The notes under the pieces: generated by a model
What the model saw: only the letters and a program-made list of their open reading frames with translations
What the model was told of the DNA's origin: nothing
Databases searched by the model: none
Origin: Thozetella sp. PMI_491
Taxonomy: Eukaryota > Ascomycota > Sordariomycetes > Chaetosphaeriales > Chaetosphaeriaceae
Length of the DNA: 64,000 nucleotides
Assembly: GCA_021432635.1 (NCBI GenBank)
Contig: MU270081.1
Coordinates: forward strand, 202,942-266,941
Direction of reading: 5' to 3'
Translations under genes and position numbers: made by a program
Shown: positions 34,446-45,032 of the stretch, piece after piece
Numbering within the stretch: position 1 is the first letter of the stretch
Layout of the letters: the number at the start of each line of letters is the position of its first letter

Positions 34446-36176
34446 ATGGCATCCCTCGACGCCGACCGCGACTCCCACGCTCCGAGTGGACAGGTGCCAG
34501 AGACCTCGGGGCAGCCCGAACTATCGGCTACCAGCAGCGCAGACGACCTAGCCGAGCGATCTAGCCTCACGCGGCAGGGAGCCGCGACAGGGTCGACCGC
34601 TACGGGGGAGCCGCCCAGCGAGGCGCCAGTGGTCTTGGCCGACGATTCAGAACACCCCCCGCCGTACTCGATCTACACTACATGGGAGAAGCGCTGGATC
34701 GTCATGGCCGCAGCCATGAGCGCTTTCTTCTCCCCCCTCACTGCGCAAATTTACCTCCCGGCGCTCACGGCCCTAGCCGAGGACTTTCACGTCAGCGACT
34801 CCCAGATCAACCTGACCGTGACAACGTACATGATCTTCCAGGGCGTGACGCCCATGTTCATCGGAGGCCTCGCCGACACCGCCGGGCGGAGACCGGCGTA
34901 CCTTATCTGCTTTGTCGTGTATATTGCTGCCAACATCGGGCTGGCCCTCAGTCCAAACTATGCCTCCCTGCTCGTCTTGCGGTGCCTGCAGTCGGCGGGC
35001 TCCAGCACCACCGTGGCCCTGTGCCAGGCGGTCGTCGCCGACATCATCACGAGCGCCGAGCGCGGGCAGTTCATCGGCATCACCACCATCCCGATTATGC
35101 TCGCCCCGAGCCTGGGCCCGGTGCTCGGCGGTATCTTCTCGCAGTATCTCAGCTGGCGGGCAATCTTCTGGTTTCTCACCATTGCCTCCACCATCAACAT
35201 GATCCTCCTTGCCCTCTTCTTCCCAGAAACGTGCCGCAAGATCGTGGGGGACGGGTCCCTTCGACCTCACCCGGCATACAAGACGTGCTGGCAGATGATC
35301 AAGGACTGGCGGCACCGCCGCGCCGCGCGCATGTCCGGCCAGAAGAACGCCCTAGAGAGGACCCCGAGTAGTGCCACGGACCGGATTGCCTTCCGTCTCA
35401 CGCCTCCCGACCTCCTAGGCTCCCTCGTCCTGCTCTTCCAGAAGGAGCTCGGGCTCGTGCTCGGGTACAGTAGCATCCTGATGGGGGGGTTCTACGCCAT
35501 TGCGACTGCGATGCCGTCAGAGCTTCATGCGCTTTATGGGTTCTCGGATATCGTCGTCGGGTTGATGTATCTGCCCATGGCGGCAGGGAGCGTCGTGGCT
35601 GCGCTCTTCATGGGCCGGTTGATCAACTGGAACTACCAACGGCATGCGAGAGCACTCGGCCTCCCCGTCGACAAGACGAGAGAGACAGATCTGACAAATT
35701 TTCCCATCGAGAAAGCGCGCCTCGAAATCGCCATGCCTCTCGTCGGACTGTCTACCGCCGTCATCTTGGCCTGGGGCTGGGCGATGCAGTACAAGGCAGG
35801 CGTGGCGGTCCACTGCGTCCTCCTCTTTCTGATGGGTCTGGCCCTGATTGGTGCGAACAACGCGACGAACACGCTCATCATTGACATCAACCCTTCCAAG
35901 GCGGGAGCCGCTATCGCAGCCAACAATCTGACGAGGTGCCTCATCGGAGCAGGCGCGAGCGCGGCCATCTCACCGATGATCAACGCGATGGGATCTGGCT
36001 GGGCCTTCACCTTGATTGGGTTGCTCTATTTAGTCTTCTGGCCGTCCATGATGCTCGTGATGAAGTATGGTATACAGTGGCGGGCCGAGTTCAAGGCGAA
36101 GGAGGCGCTGAGGGACGAGCGCAGGGAGGGGAGGAGGCACATATCGGAAACCACAGGTGGCCAGGAAAAGGAGTAG
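34446..36176 (+). CDS. MFS multidrug transporter, DHA1 (Qdr/Aqr-like)
   Basis: A single-exon protein of 576 aa. I chose the ATG at 34446 because it begins the usual hydrophilic N-tail (MASLDADRDS); a more upstream in-frame ATG would add a non-typical leader. Twelve membrane segments can be counted. TM1 follows WEKRWIVMAAAMSAFFSPLTAQIYLPAL. The loop 2-3 motif A appears as GGLADTAGRRPAYL. Motif C-like GPVLGGIFSQYLSWRAIFWFL is characteristic of DHA1 H+ antiporters. A long cytosolic loop of about 80 aa separates the halves. Family members export drugs, weak acids or secondary metabolites. No cluster partner is obvious beside the SDR. Confidence 0.9.
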   Translation: MASLDADRDSHAPSGQVPETSGQPELSATSSADDLAERSSLTRQGAATGSTATGEPPSEAPVVLADDSEHPPPYSIYTTWEKRWIVMAAAMSAFFSPLTAQIYLPALTALAEDFHVSDSQINLTVTTYMIFQGVTPMFIGGLADTAGRRPAYLICFVVYIAANIGLALSPNYASLLVLRCLQSAGSSTTVALCQAVVADIITSAERGQFIGITTIPIMLAPSLGPVLGGIFSQYLSWRAIFWFLTIASTINMILLALFFPETCRKIVGDGSLRPHPAYKTCWQMIKDWRHRRAARMSGQKNALERTPSSATDRIAFRLTPPDLLGSLVLLFQKELGLVLGYSSILMGGFYAIATAMPSELHALYGFSDIVVGLMYLPMAAGSVVAALFMGRLINWNYQRHARALGLPVDKTRETDLTNFPIEKARLEIAMPLVGLSTAVILAWGWAMQYKAGVAVHCVLLFLMGLALIGANNATNTLIIDINPSKAGAAIAANNLTRCLIGAGASAAISPMINAMGSGWAFTLIGLLYLVFWPSMMLVMKYGIQWRAEFKAKEALRDERREGRRHISETTGGQEKE

Positions 36177-36522
36177 ACGAATGCCATAATGGGCCTGATA
36201 TACCACCGGTGATTCCCCGTCATAGTCTGTACGATCGAGAAATGTTTAGCCGAGATGCTGGATGCGTGGTTGCTACCCTAAGGCGTTATTATATAAGCAT
36301 GGGTTTGGCGAACGACGTCAAAAATGGATGCGCGCGTTGGAGCGCTGCTGACCCGCTCGATGTTAGCATAGGCAGGGTAGTTGAGAATGAGGCCAATATA
36401 GACTGCCAAGGAATATCTTCTCCCAGCGCCTAGGTCCGCTGCGTTGTACATTATTCTCTGTTGCCATTGGTCGCTTTGCGGTAATTATTAACTTTGGGGC
36501 GAGAAGCCCATCCAGGCGAGCT
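36177..36522. other. Short convergent intergenic region
   Basis: This lies between the stop codons of the MFS gene (+) and the Clr5 gene (-). I see nothing in it. Confidence 0.5.
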
Positions 36523-38167
36523 TCACTTGATGCCTTCGGGGATGATGGGCTCCTGCAGCAGCCAGCCGGAACACGCCTCATCGATCCTCTGGCTCCACAA
36601 CTCGGCTTCCTTTGGGTCGCCGTAGTTCTTACACCAGTTGACGATGCGGTGCATGCAGGTGATTGCCCAGGAATTCTGCGGCCCGAAGTGCTCGTTGAAG
36701 AAGTCGTAGGCTCCCTCGATGAGCACCCGCTCCTTGTCGGTCTCGCCCTTCATGCGCGCGAAGCTGCTCATCATACTGCAGTACATGAACTTCACAGGGC
36801 CGTAGGTCCGCGGGTCGTCGCCCTTGGCCTCGGCCTCGGCCAGCCGGGCACCGAGACTGCCCATGACGCGCTGGATGCCCTCGGTGTTGCGCGAATGCAG
36901 ATACCACGAGAGCACATTGGGCACGATGGTGAACTGGATGTTGAAGAAGGTAGGCTTCGGCCGCTGCTGGACGACCCGGGAGCTGATGGGGTCTAGCAGC
37001 TTGGTGGGGTTCTCGCCGGGCAGCATCATTAGCTGCTCCACGAAGGCTGGCGTGACGGGGTTCGTGTTCTCGACGTATTTCGTCAAGTTTTCCAGGCTCA
37101 TGCGCATAGCCGTGGTCAGGGCATAGAGCAGCTCAGACGTGGAGAGGCGACTCAGGCGTGTCCATATTCGGGTGAGCGGGTGGTGGGCGCCGAGCATGAC
37201 GTGCAGCAGCTGCGCGATGAAGCGGACGATGATTATGCCTGCCTCGCGATTGCGAAAGGGCAGGATAAAGGTGATGTGCAAGAGGGCGAATACCAGCGCA
37301 AAGTCCTGGTCCAAGATGATGCCCTGCAGCTGATTTAGACACAGGTTGATCAAGCGGACGCCGTTCGCGGCGCGGTCGTCGCCGAGCCAGTTCGCCGCCA
37401 CGCGCATCCGCTCGTACCACTCGACTAGTCGCTCGTAGGCCGGCTGGCCGTTGCGGCCGACTAGCTGGCCGAACGAGTTGGGCTTGGGGTCCAGAATGCC
37501 AGCGTCGACGCCGCCGTGGATATAGGTGCGGATCAGGTGGACGATCTCCTCGGGCAGCTGGACATCCGGGCTGCCGTTGAGGTTGTCCGGCACCGACATG
37601 GAGAGCGCCAGATCGGCCGGCGGCAAGCGGCAGACGACGCCGTGCTCCTGCGTGAACTCGAACACGCCCTGCGAAATCCTAGACTGAAGCTCGGGGTGTA
37701 GCCGTAAGTAGCGTCCGACCTCCTCCCAATCGACTGGGTCATGCTCCCGGAAAACTAGTACTGCTCGCGAGTGGCCTGTCTGGTCGTCGCTGACCTTCCA
37801 CATGCGTACGGAGTCGGTGTTGCGCCTATTCTTTCCGGCATCCCACTTCTTGATGCGGGTTTTGAACATCTTTTGGCTACGCACGAGGTTAGTGGGAAAG
37901 GGGAGGGCAGGGGAAGGGACCACCATGAGCTTCGGGCAGCGGCGAGGGGGGGCAGGGGGAGGAGAGGGCGCGGGCGTACGTGGCGTGAAAGCCGTGCTTG
38001 TAGAGCATGATGGCCATGACCTCCTTGAGCGTCTTGTTCTCATCGCGGTACAGACGGGTGATGAGGGCTTTGTGCCGCTCCCAGTCCCGGTCGCTGGCGT
38101 AGCCTTGCTGGCGAGACACGCCGAGCGACGACGTCAGCGCCGGGCGCATCGGAATGCCGGGCCCCAT
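36523..38167 (-). CDS. Clr5-domain protein
   Basis: Minus-strand exons 38167-37980 and 37876-36523 give 513 aa. The intron of 103 nt has GTACGC, CACTAAC and TAG; joining it restores an unbroken Clr5 domain, SDRDWERHKALITRLY, then KTLKEVMAIMLYKHGFHAT joined to QKMFKTRIKKWDAGKN (residues about 20-75). An ATG at 38149 is an alternative start. The rest, about 430 aa, is largely helical, with no domain I can name except repeated TPR-like stretches. The Clr5 domain is found in many fungal proteins with degenerate TPR or ankyrin tails. It is named after a fission-yeast silencing factor; the function here is unknown. Confidence 0.8.
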
Positions 38168-41127
38168 GGCGGCGCGGCAGTGCCCTGATCCGAGGGCCGT
38201 GGAATCTCTCTCTCCTAGCGCATGCCACTGCGATAGACATAAGATGAGGGCGGATGATGTAGCGAGCTCGCGGGCGACGGCGTCGAACGACTTCAGATGG
38301 AGGTTTGCAAGAAAAAGCACCGTCCCCTGGTCATGCGACGTTCCCTCGGGATGGAGCCGGGGTAGGCGGCAGATTCCCCGCCATTGGTCAATCCGCACGA
38401 GGCGGCGGCTTAAGCCTATCACAGGAGGTGCCGGCGCCTGCTCAAGCACCCGGACGCGTGAAAGTGGAATTGGAAGGAGGGGTCGCGGCTGCCGTGCGCC
38501 CCAATCACCTCCTAGTCTCCTTTAGCTCCTCCAATTGTCTCGGCTTGCTCGCTGGCCGCAGCATGTATTCGCCCGAAGCCCGCTCCGTGGGCCTAGCCCT
38601 GAAAAAGGGAAAAGAAGCCATGAGGTGAAGAGAAGGCGTTCCGTGCACGTCCCTCCCCCCTCCCGCGGCGCCGAGGTGCTTCCGGAGGATAGCGGCACCT
38701 CCGGCTTGCAGAGCCTCCTGTGCCTTCGTGGGCGGCTGGGACAAGCACCATGGCGGTCGAAATGCAGGCCCCTAAATTGCCCCCTCCAGGTCCAGGGGCA
38801 CATCCCGTCTCGGATACTGTTCACCAGGGTCACCTCTGTTTCGGAGCCACGGAGGGGTTTGAGCTGGGTACGGCACCCGCAGGTGCTTCCTCTGACACGC
38901 AGGCGGCCCACTTGGCTTGGGCGGCGGACGAGGCTGGAGGCGAATTGGGTGAGGCGAGCGCCCAGCTAATAGCCGAATGCGAGAATTTGGACAAATTTCC
39001 CAATTCGAGAGTAGTGCAGCGCAGCGACGCACGCCAGCCAAGAGATCCGGCCATTACGGAGTCCTCTGTTTACATTTTGGACCCCATAATCCAGATCGAG
39101 GTAGTGTGGCACGGTGGGCAATCGAGTGCTACGACAATACCGGCGGCCCTTGCAAAGACCCCGGTCGCTGTCACGCACACTTTACGCGTAAATGATCGTC
39201 CGATTTAGAATGGGCCTCTAGGGTGGTACCCCCTGATCCATGGTGGGCCATTCGAGCCTAGACCGCCCCTCAATAGAGCCTATCAGCCATCTGGTAGTTA
39301 TCCGATCAAAAGCCAAAGTGAGGGGATACATGTGAAGATTGAGCAATCGCCTTAATGACCCTACCGTAGGCCTCTGTGCCGTGCTACTGTAAATATCTCT
39401 ACACATTATTCGGCACGACCTGTCACGTGGCCCATATAGGTAGGTGTACGCAAAACACTCATATCAAGCAGTGGAGTGATGAGAATCCCAATCTTGCGAC
39501 TCGAACCCCCGAATTACAGCAATTATTATTCTGCTGGGCGGGTAAAGTCAATTCGGTCGTATCAGGCACATATATCCCTCTGTTTCTATCCCATACCTAC
39601 TGATTATGTTCGTAGGAGCCCGGATTCCATATAGTCATCTCGCGACGCTGCTTTCTCAAGCACGGCAACTTGTGCCCCGAGCATCATCTCAGGTTTATAG
39701 GGTCTCAAGTTTATATGGTTCGAAAATGGTCAACCAGCGTTAATTTAAAAGTAATGCATGGATACGGCTAGAATTCGACCTTCTTGGACAAAGCATTTTA
39801 ATATTATGGAGGCCCGGAGAGGTCTCCCAGGCTACTGCTAGCGGCTAGTTATTAGGAGTCGGGCTTCCGAGCGAGTAGGTGAGCCGTAAAGGTACCTTAG
39901 CTACTTAGCTTCTGTACTACGAAAAGTATCTTAGCTATCCTAGGCACCTTGACGTATGCATCGGCCTTCTACTGTGGCATATGGAGATTCTATCCGAGCT
40001 TCTACTGTCACCGAATAAAACTGTGATTCGATCAGTAAGCTAGGTCGACGATTAGTTCATCCATATGCTTCTTCTGATATAATAGTCTCGGTAGGTATCA
40101 CAGGCTCGATGGATAAGTAGAATTGATAACCTCGCTGGTCGCTGTGATGCATACACTTCCTTATATAGGACTAGGAGGCACGCGTATATCAGCGACCTTG
40201 TCTGCACTTCCACTTGTCGCATTTGTATCTCTTTATCTGCTGCATGAAAGTTCTATAGCCCAGTCTCCTCGATAGCAAGTAGGGTGCAAGGTCGCATGAA
40301 TCAAGTCTGCATTCCAAGACGACGTCGCGAGTATCAGCAACCCGTCACTAATTAGCCTCGCATCGCCCGACCACGGCTATATATTCGAGGTCCTGCATAC
40401 TTGCAAGGTATCTGCTGCCCAAATCTCGTTGTATTGGGCATGGCAATCGAGGACTTGGTGCATCATGCATAAATAGCGTCATCTACCACTGTCGGCCGAG
40501 ATCTAGAAAAGCAATAGTGAAAGGGAGGAAGCTCAGGTCACTAAGACCGGAAATAAAGGTGATGCAGCTAGATCCGTGTTCGAATGCTAGCAGATACCTA
40601 GGTATATAGGGGTCGATCTCACGTGCGTGAGGCGCAGGCTGTGGATATGAAGAATAAGGTATGTCCTAGACCGAGGTTTAATTAAGACTTACCCGATAGT
40701 AATGCCAGCCCTCCAGCGCGGAGTTTGCGTCTATAGGGAGCAATAGATTCCGTGCTTACAAGTAGAGGTAGGAGCGAAGAGAGAGCTCCTGACTGCCCGT
40801 GTTGGAAAATCTACGCGACGTAACAGTGATCTGCGTCTCATTCCCTTCACTCATGTTTGGCACATGCCAACTAGGCAGAGCTGGGCTCAGGTCCGAGCAA
40901 ACCCTACACGCTGATGGACTGAGTGCATTGGAACCCCCGTGGCTTTGTGCAGCAATCTCCGTTAACTACCACCCTCTCGCTTACTCGATCGGGCCACCTG
41001 CCAAACCGGGCAGGGGTGTGTCCACGATGTCCCCCTCAAGATGTGGGGCTATCGTATAGTGATATTCTACTTTACGCTAGATGACGTCTTGTGCGGTGCT
41101 TCGCTCTCTCTTTTCTCATCCACGCCG
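38168..41127. other. Gene-free stretch of about 3 kb; AT-richer from 39.2 kb
   Basis: The first kilobase is GC-rich with unsupported frames (38720-39208 plus is the longest). From about 39200 to 41000 the DNA is clearly more AT-rich, with repeated ctaggtag/tagctacttag words and no open frame above 90 codons. It looks like decayed sequence, possibly an old mobile element, but I could identify no transposon protein or terminal repeat. The right end is the promoter of the GH35 gene. Confidence 0.4.
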
Positions 41128-44100
41128 ATGACATTCGCCACGCAGTTCTGGTCAGTAGCACTCGCGGGGCTTATGTCCGTGGCGTTCTGCGATGCTGCTC
41201 TGGCTCGCAGTGTGCCCGGGCTACGATTCAGGGAAAATCCAGACCTAGAGAAGCGAGCCCTTCTCCAGAACTATGTCACCTGGGACGAGCACTCCTTGTT
41301 TGTAAAGGGGGAACGAATAATGATATTCAGCGGGGAGTTTCATCCATTCCGGCTGCCAGTGCCTTCCCTCTGGCTCGACATCTTCCAGAAAATCAAGGCG
41401 TTAGGGTTCAACTGCGTCTCATTTTACTCGATGTGGGCCCTTCTAGAAGGGAAACAAGGCAGCTTTACTTCCGAAGGCGTGTTCGACTTTGAGCCGTTCT
41501 TTGACGCCGCAATGGAGGCTGGGATTTATCTCATTGCAGTACGGATATAGTGTTCACCCGCGAGCCTGTAGGCAAACAACTAACTCCACGCAGCGTCCTC
41601 GTCCGTACATCAACGCCGAGGTCAGCTTTGGAGGATACCCAGGCTGGCTCCAGCGGATCAGTGGCCATCTCCGCACATGTAGCTCCGACTATTTACCGGC
41701 TACCGACAAGTGAGGATCCCGTCTTGTTCCCGCCCTGACTTGATGTGCTGATGAGTCGTAGCTACGTTTCCAAAATTTCTACCATTATTGCGAAGTATCA
41801 GATTACGAACGGAGGACCTATCATTCTCTACCAGGTCGAAAACGAATACACGATTGGTTCACCCATCATCTTTGGGACAAATGGGTTTCCCGACGCCGAC
41901 TACATGCACTATATCGAGGACCAGGCGCGAAATGCCAGCATCGTGATTCCCTTGATCAATAATGACGCCGGCCCGCTGGATCATAATGTCCCAGGATCTG
42001 GAACAGGCGAGGTAGACATATATGTAAGGCCGTCTCCAAGCGATGCAGCATTAATAAAGGACAAGGCTCACCCGATATCCGTCAGGGTCATGACTTTTAC
42101 CCGATGCAGTTCGATTGCGTACGCACACAATCCCCGGTCCATGAACTGATATCAAGCAATGACTGAAAAGATATATAGTCCAATCCAAGTTCATGGAATA
42201 TATTGCTATTCCCAACATACTTCCATACACTTCATCAGATCCAAAGTCCTTCTACTCCTTATACTTTGGTCGAGGTAAGCATCATCGAGGTGGCTGAGGG
42301 ATGGCTCGAGATACTTACACCATGCACTACATAGTTTCAGGCGGGCTCCTACGATCCTTGGGGTGGGTCTGGGTTCAACAATTGTGCGGCCCTTACAGGC
42401 GAAGAGTTCGAGCGCGTGTACTATAAAAACAACTTTGCTGCCGGTGTTGCCGTGCTCAATCTTTACATGGTTTGCCATTCACCTGCCAGGCCTCTCTGGT
42501 TCCGTGCTGACAACACAGATATACGGAGGGACCAACTGGGGCAATATTGGGTACCCCGGTGGATACACATCTTACGACTACGGTGCAGTATGCTCCCTTT
42601 CTAACTGCTGATCAGAAACGACATAGCTCACGAGGCTGCAGGCTATTGCCGAAGATGGAAGAACGCTGGTTAGAGAAAAATATGCCGAACTGAAGCTCGA
42701 AGCAAATTTTCTAAAAGTATCTCCTGGGTACCTGACAGCAGTACCCGAATTGCCAATTATCGGGATATACAGCAGCAATCTCGGCGTCGCCGTAACAAAG
42801 TTAGAAGGGAACGAGACTGGCGACTTTTATATCGTCAGACAAACAGATCCCTCAAGCACCAGTGTGATTGATTATACCTTAACCCTTCCGATATCTGCCA
42901 GAAGCATCACTATTCCACTGATCAACCTGACTATCCCGTGGTTACCAAACACGATTACTACCGGTTCTCTGACTCTAGATGGGCGAGACTCAAAGTTGAT
43001 GGTCACAAACTACGATGTACATGGGACAAACGTGGTCTATTGCACGGCCGATATCCTGACTCACCAGCAGTTTGACAACCAAACAGTACTGTTTGTCTAC
43101 TCTGGGTCTTCGCGTGAGCGGAATGAGCTAGCGCTAGCGACTACAACCCCAGTAAAACTGCACGGTGCTACGGGAGTGAACGTAACTGGCTCAGGCTATG
43201 GCCAGTTGCTTTCATTCACGACCACTCCGGGTACAAGATCCATAGCACAGTTCGGCAATTTCTCTGTCTACATTATGGGTAAGTTTTTTTTAGTTTTTTT
43301 CTCCCGGTGCGTCAACCTGGACGCTTATCCTAATAACCACCAATCTAGACCGCAACGAAGCGTACACATACTGGATACCCGAGCTTGATGGCTTCCAACC
43401 GTCTTTGATAGTGAAAGGGCCATACCTCGTTCGGAATGCCTCCATCAGCGGCAATGCTGTGCATATCGCAGCAGACTTCAATATCACAACTGAAGTAGAA
43501 ATAATAGGGGCGCCACTCGGTATCACCCGAATCGTCATCAACGGGGTGGAGCAATCGATGACCCCAGGCGACTTGGGTTCACTCGTCACCACCGTTCATA
43601 TCTCCGCACCTGGTTTGGACATCCCGGATCTATCCAGCCTTGATTGGAAATACATCGACTCGCTTCCAGAGATATCTGCCGACTATAATGACACGGCCTG
43701 GCCCACTGCAGCATCCGGCGAGCTTCACGGCTCCACATATGGATTCCATGCTGGAATGCTTATCCTCCGAGGGACATTCACGGCAGATGGGACATCTGGG
43801 ACCTTGAATCTTGAGACCCAAGGCGGTACAGCATTTGCGAGCTCGGCCTGGCTAAATGGATCACTTCTCGGATCCTGGACAGGAGATAGCTCAACCGCGA
43901 GCAAATCGCAGAGCTTATCGCTCTCTGAGCTGACGAACGGGGCTACTTACACGGTGACGGTTCTGGTAGACAACATGGGGTATGACGAAAACTTTATTGT
44001 TGGTCTAGACGCCGGGAAAGCACCTCGGGGCATTCTCAGCTACTCTCTATCTTTTGGCCTGTTCAAGTCCACAACCATCGATTGGAAGATTACGGGCAAT

Positions 44101-44622
44101 CTTGGCGGTGAGGATTATGTCGACATGGTTCGTGGGCCTCTAAACGAGGGTGGTTTGTATATCGAAAGACAAGGCTTCCACCAGCCAAACCCACCAGTCG
44201 ATGGGGGCAAGTTCAACGACGCGTCCCCATTCGACGGCATCGGCTCGCCGGGCGTTGGATTCTTCACTGCTCGGTTTAACCTGAGCCTCCCTTCCAAGGA
44301 GTGGGACATACCCCTCGCCTTCCAAGTCCCCGGCATAGGCACCAACACCGCGGGCGCCTATCGGGCTCAGCTCTGGGTCAATGGATGGAATTTCGGACGG
44401 TACGTTAGCAACCTTGGTCCGCAAACGCGGTTCCCAGTGCCAGAAGGGATTTTGAACTATAACGGCGAGAACTGGGTCGGTATATCCCTCTGGGCCTTGG
44501 AAGCGGGCGGCGCAAGCCTGCCAGAATTTTCTCTCAGCGCAGGGACGCCTGTGTGGACGGGACGGACAGAGGTGACTCTGGTTGGAAGTCCTAGCTGGAC
44601 CGAGAGGCTTGGGGCATACTAG
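41128..44622 (+). CDS. GH35 beta-galactosidase, secreted
   Basis: Nine exons: 41128-41538, 41594-41709, 41762-42023, 42086-42118, 42179-42274, 42335-42469, 42519-42587, 42642-43278 and 43349-44622. They give 1010 aa, the normal size of fungal LacA-type enzymes. All phases agree, so although the frame looks broken it is intact. A signal peptide ([20 protein letters not shown]) opens the protein. The catalytic acid/base Glu is in LYQVENEY and the nucleophile Glu is in TPYTLVE joined to [23 protein letters not shown] is reconstructed across an intron. The start of exon 8 is either 42627 or 42642; both are in frame and the second fits the family better. The invariant RPGPYINAE motif reads RPRPYINAE. 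It removes terminal beta-galactose from galactans or pectic side chains. Confidence 0.9.
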
Positions 44623-45032
44623 AAATATAATAGCTAATTGATATTGAATCACATCACCTTTTAATGTCACTCCGTGTCTTCCCCGAATGTAATAGCTAGG
44701 GGTTTGGACGCTGCTACAGATCAATCTTCGAACTTTGCTAACCCCTGAGAACTAAAGATGCACAATCCATATATTTGCACTTTTAGCTTGTCATGTTTTC
44801 AGTCATTAAGAGATCTATACCTAGGCTATTACGCCCTATTAGTCTCTATAAAATGCGGCATGAAATCCGCAGGACCTTCCTTGATTTTGTCATAAACATT
44901 GGGCTTTTCATTAAAGGGAGATGTTCCCGCCGCCGGCCATACCCGGATATCCTACCCCACCCCCTGCCCCCGGACACTCTTTCGTGAGAAGAAAACCGCG
45001 TTACATAGCCATGGGCGTTCTGCTTAGGTGCC
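44623..45032. other. Short convergent intergenic region
   Basis: This lies between the stop codons of the GH35 gene (+) and the GH106 gene (-), 410 bp. It is AT-rich and shows no gene. Confidence 0.5.

Noticed and set aside
38720-39208. Plus-strand frame of 162 aa
   Set aside because: No family motif, no splice partner and no promoter sign. It remains possible but unsupported.
39480-39520. Possible tRNA T-arm (minus strand GGTTCGAGTC)
   Set aside because: The five-base T stem does not pair and I could build no anticodon or acceptor stem around it.
41128-44622. GH35 as a pseudogene because of many stops
   Set aside because: Eight introns with proper donors, acceptors and phases restore a 1010-aa protein with both catalytic Glu residues.
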